Shown here: positions 53,817-61,835 of the stretch, piece after piece
Numbering within the stretch: position 1 is the first letter of the stretch
How the letters are laid out: each line of letters opens with the position of its first letter
DNA from: Amycolatopsis sp. NBRC 101858
GTDB lineage: Bacteria > Actinomycetota > Actinomycetes > Mycobacteriales > Pseudonocardiaceae
Length of the DNA stretch: 64,000 nt
NCBI RefSeq assembly: GCF_030269325.1
Contig: NZ_BSTD01000003.1
Coordinates: 1,051,824-1,115,823, forward strand
Direction: 5' to 3'
Position numbers and translations under genes: made by a program
The notes under the pieces: generated by a model
Told to the model about the DNA's origin: nothing
The model's input: the letters and a program-made list of their open reading frames with translations, nothing else
Databases searched by the model: none

Positions 53817-54016
53817 GGTCTCCAACCTCCACTGGCGGGTATTCGATGCCTGGCGTCTCGCGTCCCACCGCCGAGAATCGCAAAATCGGGCCGGTATTGT
53901 CCTCTCTTCCGTTGCCCGCGCCGGTCGCCGGACAACGCATGGCCGGAGAAGCCGTGGCAGCGTCCCCGGACGCATACTGATCACCCGGTGCCCGGCCGCA
54001 GGAGAGGCGATTCGCT
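53817..54016. promoter_or_regulatory. Divergent promoter region between hmaS and hpgT
   Basis: A 200-bp gap between the two divergent Hpg-supply operons, so both may be controlled together. GGAGAGG at 54001-54007 serves the hpgT start. No operator motif is obvious. Confidence 0.45.
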
Positions 54017-55327
54017 TTGTCGACCCCACTGAGCGTGGAAACGTTGCACGGATCGCTCGCCGATCCGGCCATCTCGTCGATGAACCTGCTCAACGAGCTC
54101 ATCGACGAATATCCGCGGGCCATTTCCATGGCGGCCGGGCGGCCGTACGAAGAATTCTTCGACGTCGGCCAGATCCACCAGTACCTCGACGCTTATTGCG
54201 ACCACCTCCGGCGCGACCGGAAGCTGAGCGAGGCCGAGGTCACCCGCACGCTCTTCCAGTACGGCGCCACGAAGGGCGTCATCGCCGACCTCATCGCCGC
54301 CAACCTCGCCGAGGACGAGGGCATCGTCGCCGCCCCCGAGTCCGTGGTCGTCACCGTCGGCTGCCAGGAGGCGATGTTCCTGGTGCTGCGGGCGTTGCGC
54401 ACGGACGAGAACGACGTGCTGCTCGCCCCCGCCCCCACCTACGTCGGCCTGACCGGGGCGGCGCTGCTGACCGACACCCCGGTCCGGCCGGTGCGGTCCA
54501 CCGAGAACGGCATCGACCTCGACGACCTGACGCACCAGCTGAAACTGGCACGCGAAGCGGGCAACCGGGTCCGGGCCTGTTACGTGACACCGGACTTCGC
54601 GAACCCGACCGGCACCAGCATGGACCTGCCCGCCCGCCGCCGTCTCCTCGAGATCGCCGCGGAGCACGGGATCCTGCTCCTCGAGGACAACGCGTACGGG
54701 CTCTTCGGAGCGGACCGCCTCCCTTCGCTGAAGGCACTCGACGACGCGGGGACCGTGGTCTACCTCGGTTCCTTCGCCAAGACCGGGATGCCCGGCGCCC
54801 GGGTCGGCTACGTCGTGGCGGACCAGCCCGTGGCCGGCGGCGGCCTGCTCGCCGACCAGCTCTCGAAGCTCAAGGGCATGCTGACGGTGAACACGTCCCC
54901 CATCGCCCAGGCGGTGATCGCGGGCAAGCTCCTGCGCAACGACTTGAGCCTGACCAGGGCCAACGCCCGCGAGACGGCGATCTACCAGCGCAACCTCCGC
55001 CTGACGCTGGACGGGCTCGCCCGCACGCTCGGCGCCTGCCCCGGCGTCACCTGGAACACGCCGACGGGCGGGTTCTTCGTCACGGTGACCGTGCCCTTCA
55101 CCGTCGACGACGACCTGCTGGCCCACGCGGCCCGCGACCACGGCGTCCTGTTCACCCCGATGCACCACTTCTACGGCGGCAAGGGCGGGTTCACCCAGCT
55201 CCGGCTGTCGATCAGCCTGCTCACCCCGGACCTGATCGACGAGGGCGTCTCCCGGCTCGCGGCCCTCATCACCGGACGCCTCCCCCGACCGCCGGCACCC
55301 GCCGGTGGCCGAGCCGCACAGCGCTGA
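54017..55327 (+). CDS. hpgT: 4-Hydroxyphenylglycine aminotransferase (HpgT type)
   Basis: A 436-residue PLP aminotransferase of the MocR/2-aminoadipate-like fold-type I group. It has TLFQYGATKGVIADLIA, ending helix VTVGCQEAMFLVLRAL, PDFANPTG, EDNAYGLF, and the Schiff-base Lys255 in LGSFAKTGMPGARVGYV. Its opening (LSVETLHGSLADPAISSMNLLNE) is like that of glycopeptide HpgT as I recall it. It should aminate 4-hydroxyphenylglyoxylate to L-Hpg, using tyrosine as donor and regenerating 4-hydroxyphenylpyruvate. Start is TTG at 54017 with GGAGAGG 10 bases upstream; no better start exists. Coupled by position to the DAHP synthase gene. Confidence 0.88.
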   Translation: MSTPLSVETLHGSLADPAISSMNLLNELIDEYPRAISMAAGRPYEEFFDVGQIHQYLDAYCDHLRRDRKLSEAEVTRTLFQYGATKGVIADLIAANLAEDEGIVAAPESVVVTVGCQEAMFLVLRALRTDENDVLLAPAPTYVGLTGAALLTDTPVRPVRSTENGIDLDDLTHQLKLAREAGNRVRACYVTPDFANPTGTSMDLPARRRLLEIAAEHGILLLEDNAYGLFGADRLPSLKALDDAGTVVYLGSFAKTGMPGARVGYVVADQPVAGGGLLADQLSKLKGMLTVNTSPIAQAVIAGKLLRNDLSLTRANARETAIYQRNLRLTLDGLARTLGACPGVTWNTPTGGFFVTVTVPFTVDDDLLAHAARDHGVLFTPMHHFYGGKGGFTQLRLSISLLTPDLIDEGVSRLAALITGRLPRPPAPAGGRAAQR

Positions 55328-55341
55328 AAGGGACGAAAATC

Positions 55342-56388
55342 ATGGTCATCGTCATGGCTACCGATGCGGGGACCGCAGATGTCGAGGCCGTCGTCGACCG
55401 GGTGACGGAGGCGGGTGGCGAAGCCTTCGTCAGCCGCGGTGTGAGCCGGGTGATCGTCGGGCTCATCGGTGACGTCGACCGGTTCGAGACGCTGAACCTC
55501 GGCGGGATGCGCGGGGTGCAGAGCGTCACCCGCATCTCCGCCAAGTACAAGCTGGTGAGCCGGGAGCACCACCCGGACCGGTCCACTGTGTACGTCCGCG
55601 GCGTGCCGATCGGCCCGGACACGGTCACCCTGATCGCCGGGCCGTGCGCGGTCGAGACGCCGGAGCAGACGCTGGCCGCGGCGCGGATGGCGCAGGCCGC
55701 TGGTGCGACGTTGCTGCGCGGCGGCGCGTTCAAGCCGCGCACGTCGCCCTACGCCTTCCAGGGTCTCGGTGAGGCCGGCCTGCAGATCCTCGCCGACATC
55801 CGCGCGCAGACCGGCCTTCCGGTCGTGACCGAGGTGGTCGCGGCCCACGACGTCGAGATGGTCGCCGGGTACGCGGACATGCTGCAGATCGGCACCCGGA
55901 ACATGCAGAACTTCGCGTTGCTGCAGGCCGCCGGCGAGGCGGGCAAGCCGGTGCTGCTCAAGCGCGGGATGAACTCCACCATCGAGGAATGGCTGATGGC
56001 GGCCGAGTACATCGCGCAACGCGGCAACCTCGACATCGTCCTGTGCGAGCGCGGGATCCGCACGTTCGAGACGGCCACCCGCAACACGCTCGACATCTCG
56101 GCGGTGCCGGTCGTCCAGGGGCTTTCGCACCTGCCCGTCATGATCGACCCCTCGCACTCCGGCGGACGGCGGGACCTCGTCCTCCCCCTGTCCCGGGCGG
56201 CGATCGCCGTCGGCGCGGACGGGGTGCTCGTCGACGTCCACCCGCATCCCGAAGAGGCCAAGTGCGACGGCCCGCAGGCGCTCGTGACCGAAGACCTCCA
56301 GGTTCTGTCGAAGGAAATCGAAGCGCTGACCGGGGTGGTCGGGCGCCGGACCTCGACCTGGTGGAACCGGCGGCTCTTCGCCGGCTGA
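55342..56388 (+). CDS. 3-Deoxy-D-arabino-heptulosonate 7-phosphate (DAHP) synthase
   Basis: A 348-residue type I-beta DAHP synthase. An N-terminal ferredoxin-like regulatory region (MVIVMATDAGTADVEAVVDRV, about 1-75) precedes the TIM barrel, with LIAGPCAVE, LRGGAFKPRTSPYAFQGLG, IGTRNMQNF, LLKRGM, and MIDPSHSGGRR. It condenses phosphoenolpyruvate and erythrose-4-phosphate, the entry to the shikimate pathway. A cluster-located copy raises supply of prephenate and hydroxyphenylpyruvate, as in several glycopeptide clusters. AAAGGG precedes the ATG, 14 nt after hpgT. Whether its regulatory domain is still feedback-sensitive is unknown. Confidence 0.95.
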   Translation: MVIVMATDAGTADVEAVVDRVTEAGGEAFVSRGVSRVIVGLIGDVDRFETLNLGGMRGVQSVTRISAKYKLVSREHHPDRSTVYVRGVPIGPDTVTLIAGPCAVETPEQTLAAARMAQAAGATLLRGGAFKPRTSPYAFQGLGEAGLQILADIRAQTGLPVVTEVVAAHDVEMVAGYADMLQIGTRNMQNFALLQAAGEAGKPVLLKRGMNSTIEEWLMAAEYIAQRGNLDIVLCERGIRTFETATRNTLDISAVPVVQGLSHLPVMIDPSHSGGRRDLVLPLSRAAIAVGADGVLVDVHPHPEEAKCDGPQALVTEDLQVLSKEIEALTGVVGRRTSTWWNRRLFAG

Positions 56389-56400
56389 GGGATGCCGAAC

Positions 56401-56437
56401 CGACGAGAACCCGTGCGGTCCGCACGGGTTCTCGTCG
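56401..56437. terminator. Bidirectional terminator between DAHP synthase and racemase-family genes
   Basis: A perfect 17-bp stem (CGACGAGAACCCGTGCG / CGCACGGGTTCTCGTCG, 3-nt loop) lies between the convergent genes. It ends in TTC on the plus strand. Confidence 0.85.
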
Positions 56438-56438
56438 T

Positions 56439-57122
56439 TCAGGCGGCGAGCGCCCGGTCCGCGACGGCTTGGCCGGTCAGTTCGACGAGCCTGCTGCCGA
56501 CGTCGACGACGGGCAGGTCACAGATGGCCGTCACGAACGGCAGCACGGCCGTGAAGTGCGTGCACGCCAGGACGACGGCCTCCAGGCCGAGCCGCTCGGC
56601 GAGGCGCAGGGTGGCCGGCAGGTGCGAGGTCTCGAAGGCCGCCGCCGGGTCGCCGGCCTCGATCCCGCGCACCAGCGCGGGATCCGACACCCCGAGCATC
56701 CGGTGGCCGGGGCTGACCGCCCACGCGGTCCGCTCGGCGCCGACGAGCGGGTTCGCGTTCCCGGTGACCACCAGCGACGAACGCAGCCGCGGGAACAGCT
56801 CCCGGTAGACGGTGACGGGCGAGAGCACCGGCAGCGCCGCGCGGTCGTGGTCCACCACCGCCGAGAGCGAGTTGCAGAACAGCATCGCCTGCTCGGTCCC
56901 CCGGGCGCGCAGCTCGCGCAGGCGTGCGTGGAACGCCGCCGCCAGCGCGCCGGGATCCTGGTACTGCAGCGAGTCCTGCTCGTCCGGGGAACCGGCCATG
57001 GCGTGCGGATCCGCCGGGATTCCCCGGGCCCGCAGCAGCTCGGCGCCGAGGCCGGAGTCGTAGGGCGTGCCGGCGACGACCGCCACCGCGGGCGTTTTTC
57101 CTTCCCCCGCAAGTATCTTCAT
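56439..57122 (-). CDS. Asp/Glu racemase superfamily protein
   Basis: A 227-residue protein with the two catalytic Cys motifs of cofactor-independent racemases: LFCNSLSAVVD (about residue 82) and VLACTHFTAV (about residue 190). The family includes glutamate, aspartate and hydantoin racemases, maleate isomerase and arylmalonate decarboxylase, all working by alpha-proton transfer. Overall it is not a typical MurI. It is the distal gene after the FAD oxidase, which suggests it acts on the same compound, for example stereo-inversion of 4-hydroxymandelate or racemisation of Hpg. Start ATG 57120-57122. Confidence 0.85.
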   Translation of the reverse strand: MKILAGEGKTPAVAVVAGTPYDSGLGAELLRARGIPADPHAMAGSPDEQDSLQYQDPGALAAAFHARLRELRARGTEQAMLFCNSLSAVVDHDRAALPVLSPVTVYRELFPRLRSSLVVTGNANPLVGAERTAWAVSPGHRMLGVSDPALVRGIEAGDPAAAFETSHLPATLRLAERLGLEAVVLACTHFTAVLPFVTAICDLPVVDVGSRLVELTGQAVADRALAA

Positions 57123-57172
57123 CCCACCGATGGTTCCAGCCGCGACGGCGGCTGCCTTCCTCCGGGATGCCG

Positions 57173-58570
57173 TCAGCGGGGCGCGATGACCTTGCCCGGG
57201 TTGAAGATCCCGTCCGGGTCGAGTGCCTGCTTCAGCGCCCGGTGGACCCGCAGGCCGACGGGGCCGAGCTCCTGGGCGAGCCAGTCCCGCTTGAGCAGGC
57301 CGACGCCGTGCTCGCCGGTGCAGGTGCCGCCCAGCGCGAGCCCCAGCCGCATGATCTCGTCGAACACCAGCCGCCCACGGTCCATACTGGACTGATCCGC
57401 CCGGTCCACCACGATGACCGGGTGCAGGTTCCCGTCGCCGGCGTGGCCGACCACGCCCACCAGGACGCCGTGGCGCGCCGCTATCTCCTCGACGCCCTCG
57501 ACGAGGTCGGCGATCCGGGACCGCGGCACGGCCACGTCGTCGACGACGAGACCGCCCCGGCCGCCGGGGAACGCCTGCGCGGCCAGCTGTTCCATCGCCG
57601 GGTGCGCCAGCCGGCGCGCGCTGGTCAGCGCCTCGGCCTCGACCGCGTCCTCGGCGGCGTACAGCTCGCTCGAGCCGGCCTCCCGGCAGCACTCGGCGAT
57701 CGCGGCGAGGTCGGCCCCGTCGCCGGTGTCCGTCGCGATCAGCAGCATCGCCGCGGCCTCGGTGTCCAGGCCCATCGGGCGGTGGGCCTCGATGGCCCGC
57801 AGGTGCGTCCGGTCGAGCAGCTCGAGCAGGCTCGGCACGTGACCGGCGGCGGTGATCGAGGCGACCGCCCGCCCGGCCGCGGCCACCGTCGGGTACACCG
57901 CCACCATGGTCCGGGCCTCCCGGGCCGCGGGCCGGAGCCGGACGGTGATCTCGGTGATGATCCCGAGCGTGCCCTCCGACCCGACGAACAGCCGGGTCAG
58001 GTCGTAGCCGGCGACACCCTTCACGGTCCGGCGCCCGCACCGCAGGACCTCGCCGTCGGCGAGCACGACTTCCAGGCCCAGCACGTACTCGCCGGTGACG
58101 CCGTACTTCACGCAGCACATGCCGCCCGCGTCGGTCGAGACGTTGCCGCCGATCGTCGAGGACTCCCAGGAGCCGGGGTCCGGCGGGTAGGCGAGCCCCT
58201 CCTTGGCGGCGGCCCGGCTCAGCTCGGCGTTGACCACCCCCGGCTGCACGACCGCGATCCGCTCGCCCGGGCCGATCTCGAGGATCCGGTTCAACGCCGT
58301 CAGCGACACGACGAGGGCGCCGTCGACTGCGTTGGCCGCGCCGGTCAGCCCGGTGCGCGCGCCCTGCGGGACGACCGGCACCCGGTGCGCGGCGGCCACC
58401 CGGACGGTCGCGGCGACCTCGGCGGTGCTCTGCGGCCGCACGACGGCGAGCGGCGTGCCCGCGTCGCACAGGTCGGCTTCGTCGCGGCAGTAGGAGGCCA
58501 GCAGCTCCGGATCGGTGAGCACGCGATCGGCGGGCAGCGTCGCCAGCAGGTCGTCGATCGGAAGTCCCAT
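57173..58570 (-). CDS. FAD-linked 2-hydroxy acid oxidase/dehydrogenase (GlcD/D-lactate dehydrogenase family)
   Basis: A 465-residue VAO/PCMH flavoprotein: FAD-binding domain with VVPQGARTGLTGAANAVDG, PPDPGSWESSTIGGNVSTDAGG, CVKYGVTGEYVLGLEVVLADG and GSEGTLGIITEITVRL, then a C-terminal cap with GHAGDGNLHP and TGEHGVGLLKRDWL (metal/His residues). The family oxidises D-2-hydroxy acids to 2-oxo acids. No FMN-type hydroxymandelate oxidase (Hmo) is present, so this enzyme is the best candidate for 4-hydroxymandelate to 4-hydroxyphenylglyoxylate. The racemase-family gene follows 50 nt downstream. ATG at 58568-58570. Confidence 0.92.
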   Translation of the reverse strand: MGLPIDDLLATLPADRVLTDPELLASYCRDEADLCDAGTPLAVVRPQSTAEVAATVRVAAAHRVPVVPQGARTGLTGAANAVDGALVVSLTALNRILEIGPGERIAVVQPGVVNAELSRAAAKEGLAYPPDPGSWESSTIGGNVSTDAGGMCCVKYGVTGEYVLGLEVVLADGEVLRCGRRTVKGVAGYDLTRLFVGSEGTLGIITEITVRLRPAAREARTMVAVYPTVAAAGRAVASITAAGHVPSLLELLDRTHLRAIEAHRPMGLDTEAAAMLLIATDTGDGADLAAIAECCREAGSSELYAAEDAVEAEALTSARRLAHPAMEQLAAQAFPGGRGGLVVDDVAVPRSRIADLVEGVEEIAARHGVLVGVVGHAGDGNLHPVIVVDRADQSSMDRGRLVFDEIMRLGLALGGTCTGEHGVGLLKRDWLAQELGPVGLRVHRALKQALDPDGIFNPGKVIAPR

Positions 58571-58744
58571 GCGAGCCAACGTAACCGCCCGCGCGCCGCA
58601 ATTCCAGCGTGCCGCCCGAACACGGCATTCGCGAGGATCTGCCTGGTCACCCGGGCCATCAGTGGGCAACGGCAAAGACGTGCGGCCGCCGATTCCCCAC
58701 CTAGCCTCACCAGATCCTGTTCGGTTCAACTGGAGGTGGACAAG

Positions 58745-60253
58745 GTGAAACGAACGATGGTCACCGCGGTCACCGGCGTGGCCCTGGCGTTCACCGCGGT
58801 GAACGCGCCGGCCGCCACCGCGGCGCCGGCCACCATCACCTGGGGTCCGTGCCAGGACCCGAGCCTGGTGGCGGCGGGCGCCCAGTGCGGGATGCTCCAG
58901 GTGCCGATGGACTACCGCAGGCCGACCGGGAAGCAGCTCCGGATCGCGGTGTCCCGGATCCGGCACAAGGTCCCGGACAGCGCTTTCCAGGGCGTCATGC
59001 TGACCGTCTCGGGCGGTCCCGGCCTGCCGGGGCTGGCACTGGCCACGCTGGGCACGCTGGTCCCCGGCCATGTCGGGGACGCCTACGACTGGATCGGTTT
59101 CGACCCGCGCGGGGTCGCCACGAGCGAGCCCGCGCTGTCCTGCGATCCCGGCTACATGGACTTCGACCGGCCGAGCTACGTGCCGGTCACGCCGCAGCTC
59201 GAGCGGACCTGGCTCGACCGCGTCCGGGGTTACGCCCGCGCCTGCGGCGCGCACAACGACCCGGACCTGCTGGCGAACATGAAGACCACGGACGCGGTGG
59301 CGGACCTGGAGCGCATCCGGGCCGCGCTCGGCGTGACCGAGATGAGCTTCTACGGCTACTCCTACGGCACGTACGTCGAAGAGGTCTACGCGACGCTGCA
59401 CCCGGATCGGGTACGCCGGATGGTCCTGGACAGCACCGTGCACCCCCGGGACGTCTACTACCGGCTCAACCTGTCACAAGACGCCGGGTACGACCGGAGC
59501 CTGAACGCGTTCTTCGGCTGGGTCGCGGCGCACGACGACGTCTACCACCTCGGCAGCACCCAGGCCGCCGTGAAGAACGTGTACGACCGGCAGCTGGTGG
59601 AACTGGCGCGCGAACCGGCCGCGGGCGCGGTCGGCCCGGACGAGTGGACCGACATCTTCCAGCTGGCCGCCTACCGCCAGCTCCACTGGACGCTCGTCGC
59701 CGACGCGTTCGCCGGCTGGGTCGGCCACCACGACGGCGCGACGCTGAAGACGTTGTTCGTGCAGATCGGCGGACGCGGCAACGACAACGCCAACGCCGCG
59801 TACCTGGCCGTGGAGTGCACGGACACGCAGTCGCCCACGAACTGGCAGAAGTGGCGGGCGGACACCTGGCGGGCGTTCGCCGAGGCGCCGTACTTCGCCT
59901 GGCAGAACACCTGGATCAACGCGCCGTGCGCGTTCTGGCCCGCCCCGGCCGGCCGGCCGGTGAACGTCGGCAGCGACCGCTTGGACAGCATGCTGCTGGT
60001 CGACGAGACGCTCGACCCGGCCACGCCGTTCGAGGGCAGCCTCGAGACCCGCACCCGGTTCCCGGCCGCCGAGTTGCTCGCCGTGCCGGGCGGCTTGAAC
60101 CACGCGAACACGCTGATGGGCGGCAACGCCTGCGTGGACGGCAAGATCGCGGAGTACCTGTCGGGCGGCACGCTGCCCGCGCGCAAATCCGGCAACCGGT
60201 CCGATCTCGAGTGTCCGCCGCTGCCGCTGCCGGTTCCGCCGTCGAGCCGGTAG
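58745..60253 (+). CDS. Secreted alpha/beta hydrolase (tripeptidyl aminopeptidase-like)
   Basis: A 502-residue exported hydrolase. A signal peptide (VKRTMVTAVTGVALAFTAVNAPAATAAP, cleavage after about residue 27) leads into the TAP/SlpD-type fold: oxyanion TVSGGPGLPG, DWIGFDPRGVATSE, nucleophile elbow GYSYGTY, and a C-terminal TAP-like domain with Cys pairs and GGLNHANTLMGG carrying the probable catalytic His. GTG at 58745 was chosen because GGAGG lies eight bases upstream. It could cleave peptides outside the cell, including maturation or inactivation of the cluster product, or be a general exo-peptidase; the link is only positional. Confidence 0.9.
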   Translation: MKRTMVTAVTGVALAFTAVNAPAATAAPATITWGPCQDPSLVAAGAQCGMLQVPMDYRRPTGKQLRIAVSRIRHKVPDSAFQGVMLTVSGGPGLPGLALATLGTLVPGHVGDAYDWIGFDPRGVATSEPALSCDPGYMDFDRPSYVPVTPQLERTWLDRVRGYARACGAHNDPDLLANMKTTDAVADLERIRAALGVTEMSFYGYSYGTYVEEVYATLHPDRVRRMVLDSTVHPRDVYYRLNLSQDAGYDRSLNAFFGWVAAHDDVYHLGSTQAAVKNVYDRQLVELAREPAAGAVGPDEWTDIFQLAAYRQLHWTLVADAFAGWVGHHDGATLKTLFVQIGGRGNDNANAAYLAVECTDTQSPTNWQKWRADTWRAFAEAPYFAWQNTWINAPCAFWPAPAGRPVNVGSDRLDSMLLVDETLDPATPFEGSLETRTRFPAAELLAVPGGLNHANTLMGGNACVDGKIAEYLSGGTLPARKSGNRSDLECPPLPLPVPPSSR

Positions 60254-60351
60254 GTCCCCAAGATCGTTCGTTCCTCGAGAGGATCCCGACCCGCCGTTGC
60301 TAGCTTCGGCCGGGAGATCGCGAACGTCACACCGAACCTGATCGGAGTCAC

Positions 60352-61755
60352 ATGGCCGACGTGAAGCCGCGGCGCGGATTGGGCCGCACCCTGGGCGTCT
60401 ACATCGGACTGGTTGTGGTGCCCGTCGTGGTCGCGATCGTCCTGCTGGGCGGCGGGGACGACGGCGACAACGTCGCCAAGGCGAAGGCCGCCGCCGGGCC
60501 GTCCCTGGTCCAGCTGCTGCTGGCGATCACCGTCGTGGTCGGCGCCTGCAAGATCGTCGGCTGGCTCGGGCAGCGGGTCGGACAGCCCGCGGTGATGGGG
60601 GAGATCGTCGCCGGCATCGTGCTCGGGCCGTCGGTGCTCGGCGCCCTGTGGCCCCAGGGCGCAGCGGTCCTGCTCCCCAAGGCCGCGATCCCCCAGCTGA
60701 ACGTCGTGGCCCAGCTCGGCGTGATCTTCTTCGTGTTCCTCGCCGGGCTGGAGCTGAACACGCGGCTGCTGCGCGGACGCGGGCGGCTGGCCGTGGTCGT
60801 CAGCCACGTCAGCATCGCCTTCCCGTTCCTGCTCGGGGTCGGGCTGGCGGTGTTCGCCTACAGCCGGTTCGCCCCCGAAGGCGTCGGCTTCCTCGCGTTC
60901 GCGCTGTTCTTCGGCGTTTCGCTGAGCATCACGGCGCTGCCCGTGCTGGTCCGGATCCTGCACGAGATCGGGCTGTTCCGCACCGAGGCCGGCGTGGTCG
61001 CGCTGACCTGCGCGGTGGTCGACGACGTCACGGCGTGGAGCCTGCTCGCGCTGGTGGTCGCGCTGACGACGGCGTCCTCGCTGTTCGGCGTGGTGCTGAC
61101 GGTCGCGCTGACCGTGGCGTTCGTCGCGTTCCTCGGCCTGGTCGTGCGGCCGCTGCTGCGCCGGCTGGTGACGCGGGTCCCGGTGGCCCGGCTGCAGAAG
61201 GCCGCGCCGCTGTCGGTGGTCGGCGTGCTGCTGTGCGCGCTGGCCACCGAGTGGATCGGCGTGCACGCGATGTTCGGCGCGTTCGTGTTCGGGCTGGTCT
61301 TCCCCCGGGACAACGTGATCGCGACCTGGCTGCTGGACAAGGTGGGCGGGCTGACCACGGCGCTGATGCTGCCGCTGTTCTTCGCCTACAGCGGGCTGCG
61401 GACCAACATCACCCTGATCTCCGCCGAGGGCTGGGTGTGGTGCGCGGTGATCCTCGTCGCGGCGGTCGTGGGCAAGCTCGGCGGCTCGGCGCTGTCCGCG
61501 CGGGCGGTCGGCGAGAACTGGAACCGGGCCCTGCAGGTCGGCGTGCTGATGAACTGCCGCGGCCTGACCGAGCTGGTGGTGCTCAACATCGGGCTCGACC
61601 TCGGCGTGCTGTCCCCGATGTTGTTCACGATGCTGGTGATCATGGCGCTGGTCTCGACGGCGATGGCCGGGCCGATGGCGACCTGGTTCGCGCGCCGGGA
61701 CGGCCAGAACGTCGTGGGGCTCCCGCCGCGCACCTCCGAGCGTGCCGCGGCGTGA
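60352..61755 (+). CDS. Cation:proton antiporter (CPA2/KefB-like)
   Basis: A 467-residue membrane protein with about 12-13 helices. Visible Na+/H+ exchanger features are GQPAVMGEIVAGIVLGPSVLG, FFVFLAGLELNTRLLRGR, LTCAVVDDVTAWSLLALV (the Asp-Asp ion site), and a C-terminal MNCRGLTELVVLNIGL. There is no TrkA-N domain. Antiporters of this type are found next to several glycopeptide clusters as I recall, possibly for homeostasis or export support, but it may also be a plain housekeeping gene at the cluster edge. CGGAG precedes the ATG. Confidence 0.92.
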   Translation: MADVKPRRGLGRTLGVYIGLVVVPVVVAIVLLGGGDDGDNVAKAKAAAGPSLVQLLLAITVVVGACKIVGWLGQRVGQPAVMGEIVAGIVLGPSVLGALWPQGAAVLLPKAAIPQLNVVAQLGVIFFVFLAGLELNTRLLRGRGRLAVVVSHVSIAFPFLLGVGLAVFAYSRFAPEGVGFLAFALFFGVSLSITALPVLVRILHEIGLFRTEAGVVALTCAVVDDVTAWSLLALVVALTTASSLFGVVLTVALTVAFVAFLGLVVRPLLRRLVTRVPVARLQKAAPLSVVGVLLCALATEWIGVHAMFGAFVFGLVFPRDNVIATWLLDKVGGLTTALMLPLFFAYSGLRTNITLISAEGWVWCAVILVAAVVGKLGGSALSARAVGENWNRALQVGVLMNCRGLTELVVLNIGLDLGVLSPMLFTMLVIMALVSTAMAGPMATWFARRDGQNVVGLPPRTSERAAA

Positions 61756-61835
61756 GCCCCTGCCGGCAAGCAGGAAGACGCGGTTCCCCCTGGCCCGCTG
61801 CGAAGCTGGGACGGTCGACAATCTAGGAGGTCAAG

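Noticed and set aside
47484..54032. 2182-residue open frame opposite the NRPS, MbtH and hmaS genes
   Set aside because: It spans several secure minus-strand genes and has antisense composition and no domain.
19265..58570. Vancomycin-type glycopeptide cluster
   Set aside because: No seven-module NRPS with X domain, no Oxy P450 series, no glycosyltransferases, no dpgA-D and no vanHAX in the window.
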